A stretch of DNA of 64,000 nucleotides from Sycobia sp. Sy_11 (GCA_018907035.1 JACCIC010000125.1:1488001-1552000); one strand, 5' to 3'; shown: positions 23,500 through 34,954, counted from the stretch's first letter. Translations and numbers: made by a program. Notes: generated by a model from the letters alone, not told the origin.

Positions 23500-24340
23500 A
23501 TATTGTTGTATGAGTTATACTATTTTATTCTTTAGTGATATGAAAGTCTTGTATAATTTTACACAAAAATACAGAAACCAACAAGAATTTATGATATAGT
23601 TACAAAAGACATTGAAGATCATACATAAATCAAATATTACTACATGATGAATAAGGTTGTTAATATATATGTATACAAAACTGAACACTGTTCTTTTCTT
23701 CTATTCAAAATAAACCTCACTCTTTATTGTTTGTGACTAAATTGTATATTTTATATTAAATATATATATATGTAAAATAAGAAAGAATATATTATTAATT
23801 CGTTTCTACATTAAAAACATTGTTGCACGAATGATGCTATCTGAATCTTTGATGATGTGCAATTCTTCTTATATAATTTAATTCAACAATACAGAAACCA
23901 AGAACAATTTAGGATATAGATGTAAAAGTAATTTAAGATCATATGTGAATCAAATATTACTACATGATGAATAAGGATGTTAATATATCTGTGTACAAAA
24001 TTGAACAGTGTGCCTTCTTTGAACAGTGTTCAATTTTGTACACAGATATATAAACATCCTTATTTATCATGTAGTAATATTTGATTCACATATAATTTTA
24101 AATTACTTTTACATCTATATCCTAAATTGTTCTTGGTTTCTGTATTGTTGAATTAAATTATACAAGAATTACACATCATCAAAGATTCAGATAGCATCAT
24201 TCGTGCAACAATGTTTTTAATATAGAAGCGGATTAATATTATCGTCTTTCTTATTTTACATATATTTAATATAAAATATACAATTTACTACCAAAAAATA
24301 AAGAGGGAGGTTTACTTTGCATAGAAGGAACAGTCTTCAG
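23500..24340. repeat. Three-copy ~190-bp repeat forming a long palindrome
   Basis: Unit 1 (about 23500-23690) and unit 2 (about 23815-24010) are head to tail. Unit 3 (about 24020-24215) is the reverse complement of unit 2. The palindrome reaches outward from a centre near 24014 to about 23684 and 24338, so both sides carry a AAATAAACCTC/GAGGTTTA block, TTATTTTACATATAT and CATTGTTGCACGAATGATGC. Each unit contains CAAATATTACTACATGATGAATAAGG and ACAGAAACCAA. There is no coding sequence. It is followed by (TA)n at 24340-24387. Confidence 0.8.
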
Positions 24341-24389
<49 letters not shown>

Positions 24390-24390
<1 letters not shown>

Positions 24391-25460
24391 TGTTCATTTT
24401 GTAGTAATATTTTATTCACACAGGGTCTTGAATTTATTTTGTAAATACATAATAAATTATTATTAGTTTTGGTATTGTTAATTTATTTTAAATAGAAGAA
24501 GACTTTCACCTCATTAAGAGTGCTGTATACCCCGATTGAAGCGCCACGCTGAGCTACCAGAACGGAAGTAAATTTACTTTGACGTCTCATTCCCTCAATT
24601 TTGGTTGTAGAAAGTTACAAAAATTTTGTATAAATCTTTAGACGTGCCTACAAGTAGCGAAACTTTGTTAGAGATAATAACATTTCTCTAAATAGGTTTA
24701 AAAAAATAAAGAAATTTCGTACAAATTTGTCTTCTGCTCCACGTGGTGCTAGTGCTTTTAAAGAAAATATTTTTTATACATTTTCGATGTTTTTTACATA
24801 TATAATTCGACTGTCACCACTTGTAGGATAAGATAATAAATCAATCAAAATTTGTTTCATCGTCCTACGTATTGTATAAACAAAATAAGACGTCGAAGTA
24901 AATTTATAATGTACGAAATCCCCTGCAACTAATAATCACTATTACTGTAGATAAACAGACAGAAATTTAGTGTTGGCATATTCTAAGAGATGTCGCAACA
25001 AGCAGCAGTCATATATATACAAGTACCGTATATATATTATCGAAATATAAAGAACCGTGATGCTTATTGTAATATTTTCAATTCATATTTTACGTAAGTA
25101 ATTATAAAAGAAAATTAGGCGATACAACTAAATATGTATAGATAATATTTTACCTTATGCATTTTAATGTAGTTTTTACATATAAAGAGATTTTATTTTT
25201 CAAAAGAACGTCAAGCGTGCAAGTTTGCAATCATGTATCTATACGCGCGCAATATACAGCGATCCATGAGTGAGTCAAGCGTCTCTGCGTGCGCCTTCTT
25301 GCCTAAGTATCATCTATTAGCTGTAGTATAATAGTACATCCGAGTGAGACAGAAAACGAAGATGTTTACTACATCTGGTTTTATTGCTTTTACTCTCTGT
25401 TCCAACAAACTCAACTTATTATATGCATTATATTTGTGTCGTAAAGGCCTTTGGGTAAAA
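24390..25460. other. Intronic sequence, no gene seen
   Basis: Unremarkable AT-rich DNA with no convincing coding or repeat structure. Confidence 0.45.
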
Positions 25461-25461
25461 A

Positions 25462-25595
25462 TACTATATTTACACTGCGCCAAAATCACGAAGGTCCAAA
25501 TTTTCTTCGGCATAACCCAAAATATTGAAGTATATACTATAATTAGAACTAGTGATTTTTTTCAGATTTTTAAATTAATATTTAGAACTATCGCA
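25462..25595 (+). repeat. Left arm of a ~2.1-kb inverted repeat
   Basis: This ~133-base segment (CTGCGCCAAAAT..., AACCCAAAATATTGAAGTAT, AATTAGAACTAGTGATTTTT) is repeated in reverse complement at 27430-27565 with few differences. The two arms enclose the fold-back element at 26289-26765. Confidence 0.8.
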
Positions 25596-25967
25596 GGCCA
25601 TTTGAAATTTTCATGTATCTGTGTAGTAACTTGGCTGTGCAAGTAAGTGCTAAATTTACAACGTATATAAAACTTAATACTCAAAATACAAAAAGACCAA
25701 ATTTTTTAGAGTGGTATTAGTAATCGATCTTTCCTCAAACCAGTGAATCTGCCATAAATTAGTTAGTGGCCATCTTTTTCCGAGCAAAAAACTCTTCTAA
25801 GCTTTAATCCTCTAAATTAGGGTTCGGACCATAAACTTACAATATGTAAGAAATATATAATCGTAATTGAAACGAATTTCAAAATCGTACGATTGATGAA
25901 TACTTAGTGCAAGCGGATATACTTCATACCAAACTTCACCGTACCATCCGCATGCTATTCCGGTGGA

Positions 25968-25992
25968 GCGGGTCAACAGGATGTTGACCCGC
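25968..25992. promoter_or_regulatory. Perfect 11-bp inverted repeat (hairpin)
   Basis: GCGGGTCAACA, three bases, then TGTTGACCCGC. It contains GGGTCA and TGACCC half-sites, which resemble nuclear-receptor half-sites, though the spacing of 9 is not that of a known insect element. Function is inference only. Confidence 0.3.
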
Positions 25993-26288
25993 ATTGTGGC
26001 GTTCGTAGAAGCATCCCAGAATATGTAGGAGGAGAAACTCGTTGAGTTAAATTTCTCGCTAAACACGACGCCACATAGTTCCACTGGATACTCTCCGGCT
26101 CTATTGAATTGCAGACGAGAGCTGACTCCGCCAGGAACTCTCCGCCGCAGCCATGATCAGACCACGGCGAAAACTCAACAAAAAGAAAGATAGAGTTTCT
26201 GGATAGCGAAATTGAGTAAGTTGAGAGTGCTGTAAGGGGCTGCTAAGACACGATCTCCAGGAGAACAGCGTCGCCAATCGGATTATTA

Positions 26289-26765
26289 TCATACTAATAA
26301 ATAAATACTTTTTTAATGGTCTTACAGTCCAATAAATTTAATCGAAAAATAAAAATAAAAAATAAAAATAAAAACAAATAAAAAATAAAATAAAAATTAA
26401 AACTAAAAATTGAATTAAAAGTAAAAATTGAATTAAAATTATGAGTCAGACTGTCCTTGTTTACATTCACCCCCGTAGACTAATCTGAAAAAATTCTTCA
26501 TTAGTAAAGTGCAGTCTGACTGTTCCCAACACCCTTACCTAATTGAAGACTTGTCCAACTTGTCAAACTTTCAACTCATATTTTATTTTCAGATTAGTCT
26601 ACCGAGGTGAATGTAAACAAGGACAGTCTGACTGTCATTATAATTTTAATTTAATTTTTAATTCAATTTTTATTTTTTATTTTATTTTTATTTATTTTTA
26701 TTTTTATTTTTTATTTTTAGATTGAATGGATTGGACTGCAAGACCAATAAAAAAATATTTATTAA
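26289..26765. mobile_element. Fold-back element with ~190-bp arms
   Basis: The left arm (26289-26490) and right arm (about 26580-26765) are reverse complements. Outer ends read TTAATAAATA/TAATGGTCTTACAGTCCAAT, the middle is low-complexity AAAATAAAAAT, and the inner ends are GTCAGACTGTCCTTGTTTAC and GAGGTGAATG. The spacer is only about 90 bases. No open frame. It behaves as a MITE or fold-back unit. Confidence 0.8.
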
Positions 26766-26769
26766 TTTA

Positions 26770-27429
26770 CCGTTTTACATTAAACATATATGTGATCTGA
26801 GGGGTTGTCGTATCTAATATATAAATTCTTATTATTAACCGATTTTTACGATTCAAATTTCATTTTAAATGTAAAAATTTGTTCAATAGTGCTAATATTT
26901 TATTATTTATAAATTGTTTAAATTATAAAAATATTTTTTTTCACTGTATAGTTCCTCATAAGGTGAGGTACTTGAAAAGTATCGATAGATATCATTTCTC
27001 TCATTTCTTTTAACAACCCTTATAAAAATTTTTATTACCTTCGTTTGAAAACTTGACCTATTTTTGAACAAAAATACTTTTGCTTAAACTCTATTTATAC
27101 CTATTTATTATAATAATTGAATAATTCTTTTTTGCTACTCGATTTTTATAGAGTTGATCTACACATTGTAAATTAAGCAGCCAAATTGAAACATATTTAC
27201 TTAGTAAAAAATGGGATCGAAAATAGCTGTTTTCGCCTATTTTTGACGGTTTTTAAACGTTTCTTATTCATATGATATTATTTTTTTTTTTTCATGAAAA
27301 AATGGGTATCTATTGTTTGTATACATATAAATCTGGAGCCAAAAATAGATGTCTTTATTATAAGCATATGCCATTAAAAAATGGTTACGAAGATCACTCA
27401 ATGTTAATCTCCATAAGATAATCGTGTCT
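26770..27429. other. Intronic sequence, no gene seen
   Basis: AT-rich DNA with homopolymer runs; no coding or RNA feature is supported. Confidence 0.45.
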
Positions 27430-27563
27430 TCGGAAATAGTTGTAAATATTAATTTAAAAATCTGAAAAAAATCACTAGTTCTAATTATAGTATATACTTC
27501 AATATTTTGGGTTGTGACGAAAAAATTTCGACCATCGTCATTTTGGCGCAGTCTACTATATGT

Positions 27564-27565
<2 letters not shown>
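27430..27565 (-). repeat. Right arm of the ~2.1-kb inverted repeat
   Basis: Reverse complement of 25462-25595. It ends at TTTGGCGCAGTCTACTATATG, beyond which a (TA)n run starts. Confidence 0.8.
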
Positions 27566-27567
<2 letters not shown>

Positions 27568-27627
<60 letters not shown>

Positions 27628-28425
27628 TATAGCTTCTATGGAGAAAGATTGTATTGGCGTGTAGGAGTTGTTGAATACGATATTCCCGTACCATGGGACG
27701 ATTTTTACTAGGAGTTTTGTGTTCGGATGATTGAATGCGATTTTCAGGTGTTTCCGAACGATGTCTATCGCCAGTATTGCATTTTGTCGGTAAGAAACGA
27801 GGTCTAGTTTCTTCGGGCCATATTATACGCATACTTTCCTAATCGGCTGGTAAAATATCGGCTACGATGTCCAGTGTCTTTGGACGACTTCTACGGCGAG
27901 TATTATGTTCTGATGATAGAAAACGACGTCCAGGTATGAGGAAATCGACTTCTATGGGAAGATTCATGTTCTAGAGAACGATACTAGATGTTTCCAGACG
28001 ACTTTTGCCGGGTGTATTTCGTTTAGTCGTTAGATAACGATGTCTAGTTGCTTCGGGACATCTTCTACGCATACTACGTGATCGAATGGTAAAATACGAT
28101 GTCCAGGTGTGACTGAAAGATTTCTGTTGCTCTAACTCGAAGTTACAATTTTCTTTATAGAGGCCGTATGTAATATGCATATATGTATATAAATATATAT
28201 ATATATATATATTGTATAAAATGATCGGCAAAATATCTGCTTTTTGAAATGGAAGCTGCTTTGAAGCAGTTTTTTATACAGAATTGACAATAGGTAAATT
28301 ATAGTAAATTTTTTACAGTAATATAGATTTTTATGTATATAATACTTTTTACTTAGATATTATTGAACTATTTAAGAAATCGATGAAATTATTATCTCGG
28401 GCGAAGTTGAGACACGGGATGCTAG
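27568..28425 (+). mobile_element. Helitron-like non-autonomous element, copy 2
   Basis: Order on the + strand: (TA)n at 27568-27622, a TTAAATATAGCTTCTATGG block, the ~61-bp satellite at about 27640-28120, a unique part with a second (TA)n, then TCTCGGGCGAAGTTGAGA as a hairpin, CACGGGATG and the terminal CTAG at 28422-28425 followed by T. This is copy 1 in opposite orientation. No Rep/helicase. The 5' border is placed at the microsatellite and is uncertain. Confidence 0.65.
27640..28120 (+). repeat. ~61-bp satellite inside Helitron-like copy 2
   Basis: About seven degenerate units; theme TGTTCGGATGATAGAATACG, ATGTCCAGGTGTTTCCGGAC, GACTTCTACGGCGAGTATT. Complementary to the array at 8505-8890. 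Confidence 0.7.
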
Positions 28426-28429
28426 TATA

Positions 28430-28597
28430 TATTGTGACAGGGTACTCAGACTGAATTGATCTGAGCAAATGAAGACGACATGCGTGCCATCCCATGGTAA
28501 AAGAAAGCTTAAGGCGCTCACGCTTGTCGCCGCCCCCTATGTCGCCGCTGTCTCCCGAGTTCTTATCTCACAGTTTATTTCAATAACTTATAGGAAT
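28430..28597. other. Short GC-rich patch
   Basis: GCTTGTCGCCGCCCCCTATG-type sequence at about 28525-28555 stands out from AT-rich flanks. No gene recognised. Confidence 0.3.
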
Positions 28598-28830
28598 AGG
28601 CAACATTTATGGTATTGTAAATTTCAGTTGTAAATCACGAACTAAAAATTTAGACTATAAGTTAAAAATTAAAGAAAACTTTGTATTATTAAAAAAAAAT
28701 TTATAGAGATAGATTAAGCTTATATTATTGTAAATTGAAGTATAAATTACAATTAATTGAAAAAAATTTACATCATAAATTAGAATTTAAAGGGAACTTT
28801 ATGTTGTTATAAAAACAATTTATAGATATT
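28598..28830. repeat. Tandem duplication, ~117-bp unit
   Basis: Two diverged head-to-tail copies (about 28598-28711 and 28712-28830), each with ATTGTAAATT, CTATAAGTTAAAAATTAAAG or its variant, and an AATTTATAGAGATA end. Confidence 0.6.
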
Positions 28831-28834
28831 TGGC

Positions 28835-29460
28835 GAACTATCACAGTTGGCGTTCAGTCTGACAGTAAAATCACCGAAATGAAAGGGAGAAGGCGTGAAA
28901 AATCTTACGTAATAAGCAACGTAGAAAAAGTGATACGGGAGAATAGTGGCTGATTTAGAGTAAGAAGAGGAAAAGTGAAATAAGGCAGATTGCGGAGTAG
29001 GAAGTGGAGAGGCGAAGAAAGAAAAACACAAGGAAGGTAGCAAGAGCGTGGCGAGAGAAGAGCGGCAGCAGGAGAGCGAAGGAGTAATTGGCGAGGAAGA
29101 AGCCAAGGAAGAGTGAGGGAAGAACAGTCGTGTGAAGTGAGACAAAAGCTAAGAGTAATGGAAAGGGAAAGAAGAGAGTGGAGAGGCAGCAGTTGCGGAG
29201 GACGAGCCGACGGCTACGATGACGCTTTTCTGGACTCCAGTGGTGGTACCACCGAACCTCCTTCCTTCCAGCCACAGGACCATCACCATCGTCCGACCAC
29301 TATCAGCAGCGATCTCAGTGCGCGTCGCGTGGTGCCGAGCATTCGCCTGGTTTTCTGTTGTGCTCCTCTTTCCCGGGTGAGTGGTATCCGCGCGGCGGAG
29401 GTTGCGAAATCTATATCGCGTTAGAGGATTGTCGGATTGCGCGTTTCTTTTATTTCTTTC
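28835..29460 (+). other. Purine-rich then GC-rich stretch with an open frame
   Basis: About 28860-29170 is purine-rich; 29170-29420 is GC-rich and open in one frame (MERERREWRGSSCGGRADGY... from 29158, stop at 29422). A good splice-donor match GG|GTGAGT lies near 29380. This may be the first exon and promoter of a host gene, or leader/gag of an LTR element linked to the glycoprotein relic downstream. I cannot decide. Confidence 0.3.
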
Positions 29461-29510
29461 CCTTTTCTCCCTTTTTTTATTAGTAATAAAATGTTATTCA
29501 TAACAATATA

Positions 29511-30604
29511 CGAGTGTCTATTGATAAGTTTCAGGTCTCAGCAAAAAAAAACAAAGTTTTTAAGAATTTTTTTTGATTATTGAACATAATCTCCTCTAAG
29601 GCTGATACATTTCTCATAGTGATGTTCTAGTCTAATAATGCCATCTCCATAGACTGATTCGTCAAGCTCCTCAAAATCATTTACAGCTTCGATTACTTCT
29701 TCATTGTTCGCAAATCTCTTACCGCCAAGCCATTTTTTGAGGTTAGGAAACAGATAATAGTCACTCGGGGCTAGGTCTGGAGAGTAGGGAGGGTGCGGCA
29801 TCAATTCAAACTTCAGATCGTTTATTTTAGCCATCGTAACGATTAACGTGTGCGCTGGTGCGTTATCGTGATGAAACAAGATTCTTTTTCTGCGCCAGAT
29901 GAGGTCGTTTAATTTTCACTTCATGGTTCAAACGTTGCAATAAGTCTGCGTAGTAGTGACCAGTGATAGTTTTCCCTTTTCAAGGTAATCGATGTATATA
30001 ATACCACTTGCATCCCAAAAAACAGTAGCCATAACCTTGTTCGCCTAAAAAATTGCTTTTGTCTTCTTTGGAGTTGATTCCCCTGGTCCAATCCACTGAT
30101 TAGACTGTTGTTTGGTTTCAGGAGTGTAGTGGTGGACAAAAGTTTCATCAACGGTTACGAATCGATGCAAAAATTCGCTTTGATTACGTTTGTACAACGC
30201 CAAAGTGGTGCTAGAAATGTACTTTCGAATCAATTTGTGTTCGACTGTTAGAAAACGCGGCACCCATCTTGCACAGAGCTTTTCCATATACAAATGTTGG
30301 TGTAAAATATTCTGTACACGTTCATATGACATCTTACAGGTCTCAGCTATCTCACGCACTTTTAATCTGCGGTCTTTCAACACTATTTGATGGATTTTTT
30401 TCGATCATATCTGGACTTATGACCTCAATGGGGCGTCCTGAGCCAGACTCATCAGAGGTGCTCACACGACCCTTTTTAAACTCGGAAAACCACTGCTTAA
30501 TGGTTGAATATGATGGGGAGAATGTCCCCAGTGTTGAGTCCATCTCTTCTTTAATTTCCTTCGGCGTTAACCCCTTCAAATAAAAGTATTTGATGACAGC
30601 ATGC
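29511..30604 (-). pseudogene. Mariner copy G (mellifera-type), 5' truncated and broken
   Basis: Same family as copy F, opposite strand. The 3' terminal repeat begins at 29511 (CGAGTGTCTATTGATAAGTT, with TA before it). The coding sequence runs from about 30604, just inside the N-terminus, to a stop at 29577. Motifs: STIKQWFSEFKKG near the start, TVDETFVHHYTPET (first catalytic D), HHDNAPAHT and YSPDLAPSDYYLF. Lesions: a one-base insertion in the A-run near 30400, a TAG/frame break near 30045, a further indel near 29885, and loss of one codon in the C-terminal helix. The 5' terminal repeat is missing; the element stops abruptly beside the viral-glycoprotein relic. Confidence 0.9.
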
Positions 30605-30628
30605 TAATAGAAATAGTAATAGAAAAAG

Positions 30629-32235
30629 ATAATAAAAATAGAGGTGCGGAGAACCAACTATTACTGCGGGATGCATTCACATAATTCTCTTGTTAATAAT
30701 GGCGAAATGGAATCTTCATACAATATCAGTAGGGATAGTTGTTTACGATTGCATTTAACTGGAATAATTAAATTTGGAGAAAACCGCGTTATAAACGGGG
30801 TCAGTGTTAAACAAACAAACATATATTCAATGACCTACGCCGGAAGCATAAGTAATGATGGAACCTGCGAGGGAGTTTATTATAGCGACCCCTATGGAAC
30901 TTGGAATTATGTTGTTGTCCAAGGAACACTTAAAATCACCCTATCACAGCAAACTGCGCGAGTAAATTTGCAAGATGACAAAATTCATCTGCAATCGAGA
31001 ACATCATATTTATTATCGAGAAAATTCTGTATAGATGCTAAGAGATGGATATACTTTCTGGGAGTCCGTTTCCCATAATGATTGTCACTTTCATGAATAT
31101 GGCGTATTATTCGAATGCCAGGCAATAAAAATGACTAACCCTCAGATAGATAACGATGTAATCTATTCTTTTATGCATCAAAAACTAACATTTGCCCTAA
31201 GTAAATCGTCTGAAGAACAGATATGCGGTTATACGATAGTAAAAACAGAGCAACCAAAACTAGTTATCTTTGAAACTTAAGTGGGTTGCGTTAATTTGAG
31301 AAAACGAGTACATTGTCGAGTAGCAATCTTAATATTTTTGCTTATTTAAATGCAAAATTCGTGTATCTGGAAAATCACGTGAAAAGACAAATGTTAAATT
31401 TATATAGCAAGATAGTAACAATGTAGTAGAGTAGAACAAATAGCATTAAAAAACGCGCTCATTATCGCTACTTAGAATTCTGATCAATTTGCATATAACA
31501 TCATGAAAAGATCCAAGCTTTATGGCTGTGCTATTCGGCGAAGTGGTTCACCTGATAAAATGCATACTGGTAGAAGTTAGAAAAGATCACGGAGACAATT
31601 GTTACACCGAGTTGAAAGTTGTGAGATAAAACATCACCCTTTTCCTCAGAGCGAAAACGCATATTTTAAAAACTCCAGGAACCAGAATTCCTTGTAATCA
31701 AGTATTACCATCATACTACCGTATTGATGCCGAACGGTATAAAATGGTACCAAAACCCACAGAAGCAAAGGAACCCACGATCCTGAAGCCTATGACTCAG
31801 GTGACCTGGACATATATTAATCCAATCAGCTTAGCCACCTCTGATATCTATTCCAGTAAAGACCTTGAAAAATTAAAAGAACGAATTATGTTTCCAGTAG
31901 AAATAGCTGCATTATTGAACAACGCAGCACATGAAATGCATGAATCTGGAGTAACAAGCGGCAACACCATATCGCACTTCATAACTGAAAACACAATGGA
32001 TAGTTTAGTAAGTTCTGCCTGGAAAACATTATGGAATAACTTTATCACCTTCGGATCCGCAAGCGCGGGAATAGTAACTGCCTTAATGATTATACATCTG
32101 ATAAAAATATTCATAGAGTCCCGAATTTTTCACAAAAACAAGAGTCACTCTCGGAGTCACAATCAAAGAGTCAGAAAAGAACGCAGCCTCAATCTCAGTA
32201 GTAGCAGTAACGTCTCAGTCTCAGCAGCAGCATAG
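30629..32235 (+). pseudogene. Jingchuvirus (chuvirus)-like envelope glycoprotein relic
   Basis: Three open pieces (about 30640-31078, 31035-31280, 31540-32235) line up as one surface glycoprotein lacking its N-terminus. The first has a CGMHSH motif and regularly spaced cysteines; the second continues the ectodomain to a CGYTIVKTE motif; the third carries a conserved block before a single membrane-spanning segment (about 32040-32110, FGSASAGIVTALMIIHL) and a basic cytoplasmic tail. Breaks: a frame change near 31050-31078, loss of frame at 31280, and a stop near 31627. Such proteins mediate entry in negative-strand arthropod viruses and occur as endogenous copies in insects, sometimes inside BEL/Pao elements. 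The family call is from motif pattern recalled by eye, not a search. It is not functional as it stands. Confidence 0.55.
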
Positions 32236-32433
32236 TATCAGTATAATCTCAATAGCATCTCTCACTTTCTCTCTCTCTCCGTTCGACAACTGCAAGAAAA
32301 TAAAAGTAAGAACAAATATTATTTTAAATCATTATTTCAATCTCTCTCTCCTTCCTCTCTCTCTCTTTGTGTCGAATTTATCCGGGAAAGTGACTGGTCC
32401 TCCTAAGTGGTTGGACTGTACATGCCCCTGTCG

Positions 32434-32475
<42 letters not shown>

Positions 32476-32955
32476 GTTATTAGGAAAATAAATCGGTAGG
32501 CCGAGGCGAATGCAGGTTCCTTTTCGAAAGAAGAGGAAACTGTAATCAAGCGAAGCCCTTGGACTCCAGTTTATTTCAACAAGCATAGGAATTAATATCC
32601 CACAAATATATCTGTTATTTTCCATCAACTGTTTAACAAAATATTCCCGAGCTAGTGAAGGAAACTCCAGGCTCAAAACAAGCCAAGGTACAACGAAGAC
32701 ACAAGTATATAATGTAAAAATATGCGTGTGTATTTCGTATAAAACTAGTGTGCACGAAAGGGTGAATATGCTCAGACGTCACAGCTAGATAGTTTTTTTT
32801 ATTTTTTAAAATATTTAGTCTTTGTTGTTTAAATTATTTTCAGTTTCAAATGAAAAACCTAATAATTAAATAAATAAAAAATAATGAAAAGTTTAAAGCT
32901 ACAGATTTATATATTAAAAAATAAATGTCTACATCCATTAAAAGTTCTTATACTT
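32236..32955. other. CT-rich run, (TA)n, and possible polypurine tract
   Basis: CT-rich at 32255-32370, (TA)n at 32438-32472. AAAGAAGAGGAAAC at about 32526-32539 followed by TGTAATC could be a polypurine tract and LTR start, but no matching second LTR was found. Confidence 0.3.
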
Positions 32956-32964
32956 TCCTACTGC

Positions 32965-33469
32965 GTCCCCAGTTTCGACTTCGGCCGAGATAATAATTTA
33001 CACAATTTATTAAATAGTTCAATAATATCTATAAATAAAACTCTATGCATAAATCTATATTCAAATGAATAATTTCATCTACCGTCGTTTCCGTACGAAA
33101 GATACTAATCAGCATCCGATTCAAAAAGGTGCTATTACGTAGACTATGTTCCTTTTGCTTTAATTGCAGTTGGCACCACGAATGGGGAAGTATTATACTT
33201 TCGTGTTCGGACAATAGAAAAAGATGTCCAGGTGTTTCAGGACGACTTATACCAGAAGTTGTATTTTCGGATGATAGAATACGAAACTCCCCGTAGAAGT
33301 TGTCCCAAAAAAACTGGTTATCGTGTCGTACTGTCGAACAAACAACTACTCCTAAAGTTGTCCCGACATACTTGGACATCATATTCTACTGTTTAAACAC
33401 GAAACTGCATTTTTTTCCGTAGAAACCATAGGTAAGATGTACATATATTTAAATAAATAAATAAATAAA

Positions 33470-33500
<31 letters not shown>
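32965..33500 (-). mobile_element. Helitron-like non-autonomous element, copy 3 (rearranged)
   Basis: The hairpin (CTCGGCCGAAGTCGA on the minus strand) lies at about 32973-32988, but the terminal CTAG is mutated. The satellite at 33190-33405 changes orientation near 33280: left of it units read as in copy 2 (GTTCGGACAATAGAAAAAG), right of it as in copy 1 (CTCCCCGTAGAAGTTGTCCC). It ends with CGTAGAAACCATAGGTAA and an AT microsatellite (33445-33505). Confidence 0.55.
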
Positions 33501-33501
<1 letters not shown>

Positions 33502-33505
33502 TTCA

Positions 33506-34420
33506 TATTTTAAATAAACTGAAATACTTTTGAATAAGCTGAACACCGCCACATAACATTCACGTGTATCTGCGATGCAACTGTTGTTCCTACTCGCCTG
33601 CGGTTTGGTAACGTGTCCCTTGATACCGCAGTAATTTAAGTTTAAGGTAATGAAAATATAATCATAATGTCGTAATAAACGAAAATAATTTGATTTAGAA
33701 GTTTCTATCAATCAATAAATAGAATCATAACGTATTTACATCTTCCAGCAAATTTCTTAATCCAATCTCACATCTCTTACATACATTCAATTAAATAAAA
33801 TGAAAAATCATCTACGGGATGATACAAAATTTATTTATATAAAAAAAGACGAGAGTTAAACTACAGTCTCATCACCGCGTGTTTAATCTTGCTATGATAT
33901 GAGAATTTTTTCAATGTCACTAAGGAGAAACTTCTTAAAAATGCACCTTATTCCAGGAATCAATTTTCTTTTAGTTTTTTAGTTTCAATATTCATAAGTC
34001 GAGATTTGAATTCTTTGTTTGCTCTCCTAAGATTATTCCGACATTAATATCAAGTTTTGAGACCTGTAAATATTTCCAAGTACGCATGTAGATGAGCTTA
34101 TATAATAATACTGTCATTAAATAATGCCTGCATGTATCAGTGCGCAGTGAGCCCAGAGATTTTTTAAAAGGAGTGTTAAGTATAATAAAAACGTGTAAGG
34201 CTCTATCACATTTTAAATAGAGAAGTTGTGTAATGTCTGAAGTCTTCTTCTAATCTCTAACGAAATATCTAACAATAAAATGGAAAAGTCATCTAAATAA
34301 AAAAAAATGCTCCTCAGTAAGACATTTTCTAAGAGTTTCAGTGGTGTAATTATAATTTACTTAGAATATAATAATTTTTAGCTATAATGTCCAAAGGAGA
34401 TGTTCAAGACTAATTCATAT
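33506..34420. other. Intronic sequence, no gene seen
   Basis: Low-information AT-rich DNA. Confidence 0.45.
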
Positions 34421-34426
34421 CAAAAA

Positions 34427-34549
34427 TTACACTGATGTTGGTTCTGGCATCTGAAGAGGTGGGGCATTCTGAAGTTTCTCAATATAGCGCTTGGCTAACT
34501 CCTTTGTTCGCATAGTATGTGCACAGGAGAAAGAAAAGCATTCGCAACT
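34427..34549 (-). other. Coding-like fragment ending in a stop
   Basis: The minus strand reads CAHTMRTKELAKRYIEKLQ and about 14 more codons to a TAA at 34427, with natural-looking composition quite unlike the surrounding AT-rich DNA. An in-frame stop at 34550-34552 limits it upstream. It may be the last exon of a nested or retroposed gene. Not recognised. Confidence 0.3.
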
Positions 34550-34954
34550 TTATAGAACGAAAAATATCTGTAAAACGTAAAATTAACATTCAGTAGTGCA
34601 GCTGTCAAGCTAGAAAAAGTTTGGAAAGCACGTTTAGCGCGAACGCTGGAAATATAATGTCATTATATTTCTTTTTCTCCCATCTAGCTTATATTAAAGC
34701 CGACTATTTATTATTTTCCCGGCGGCAATATTATTGAAGCAATAGTGTACCTGGGGACTCTTAATGAGGAGGAAGTCCGGAACAGAAACACGCTCGACAC
34801 ATTTGCTGTCGGTCATATACCTGAGCTCGGGCCCGTCACGCGGCCGACTGATGACCCTTTACGGGGGCAGTGCATAAGTCTCTGGTAGTTAGTAGGACAG
34901 TTTCAGTGGAATCACGCATTGGATCATTCGAGGTTTTATTGCTTGAATTTAAGC

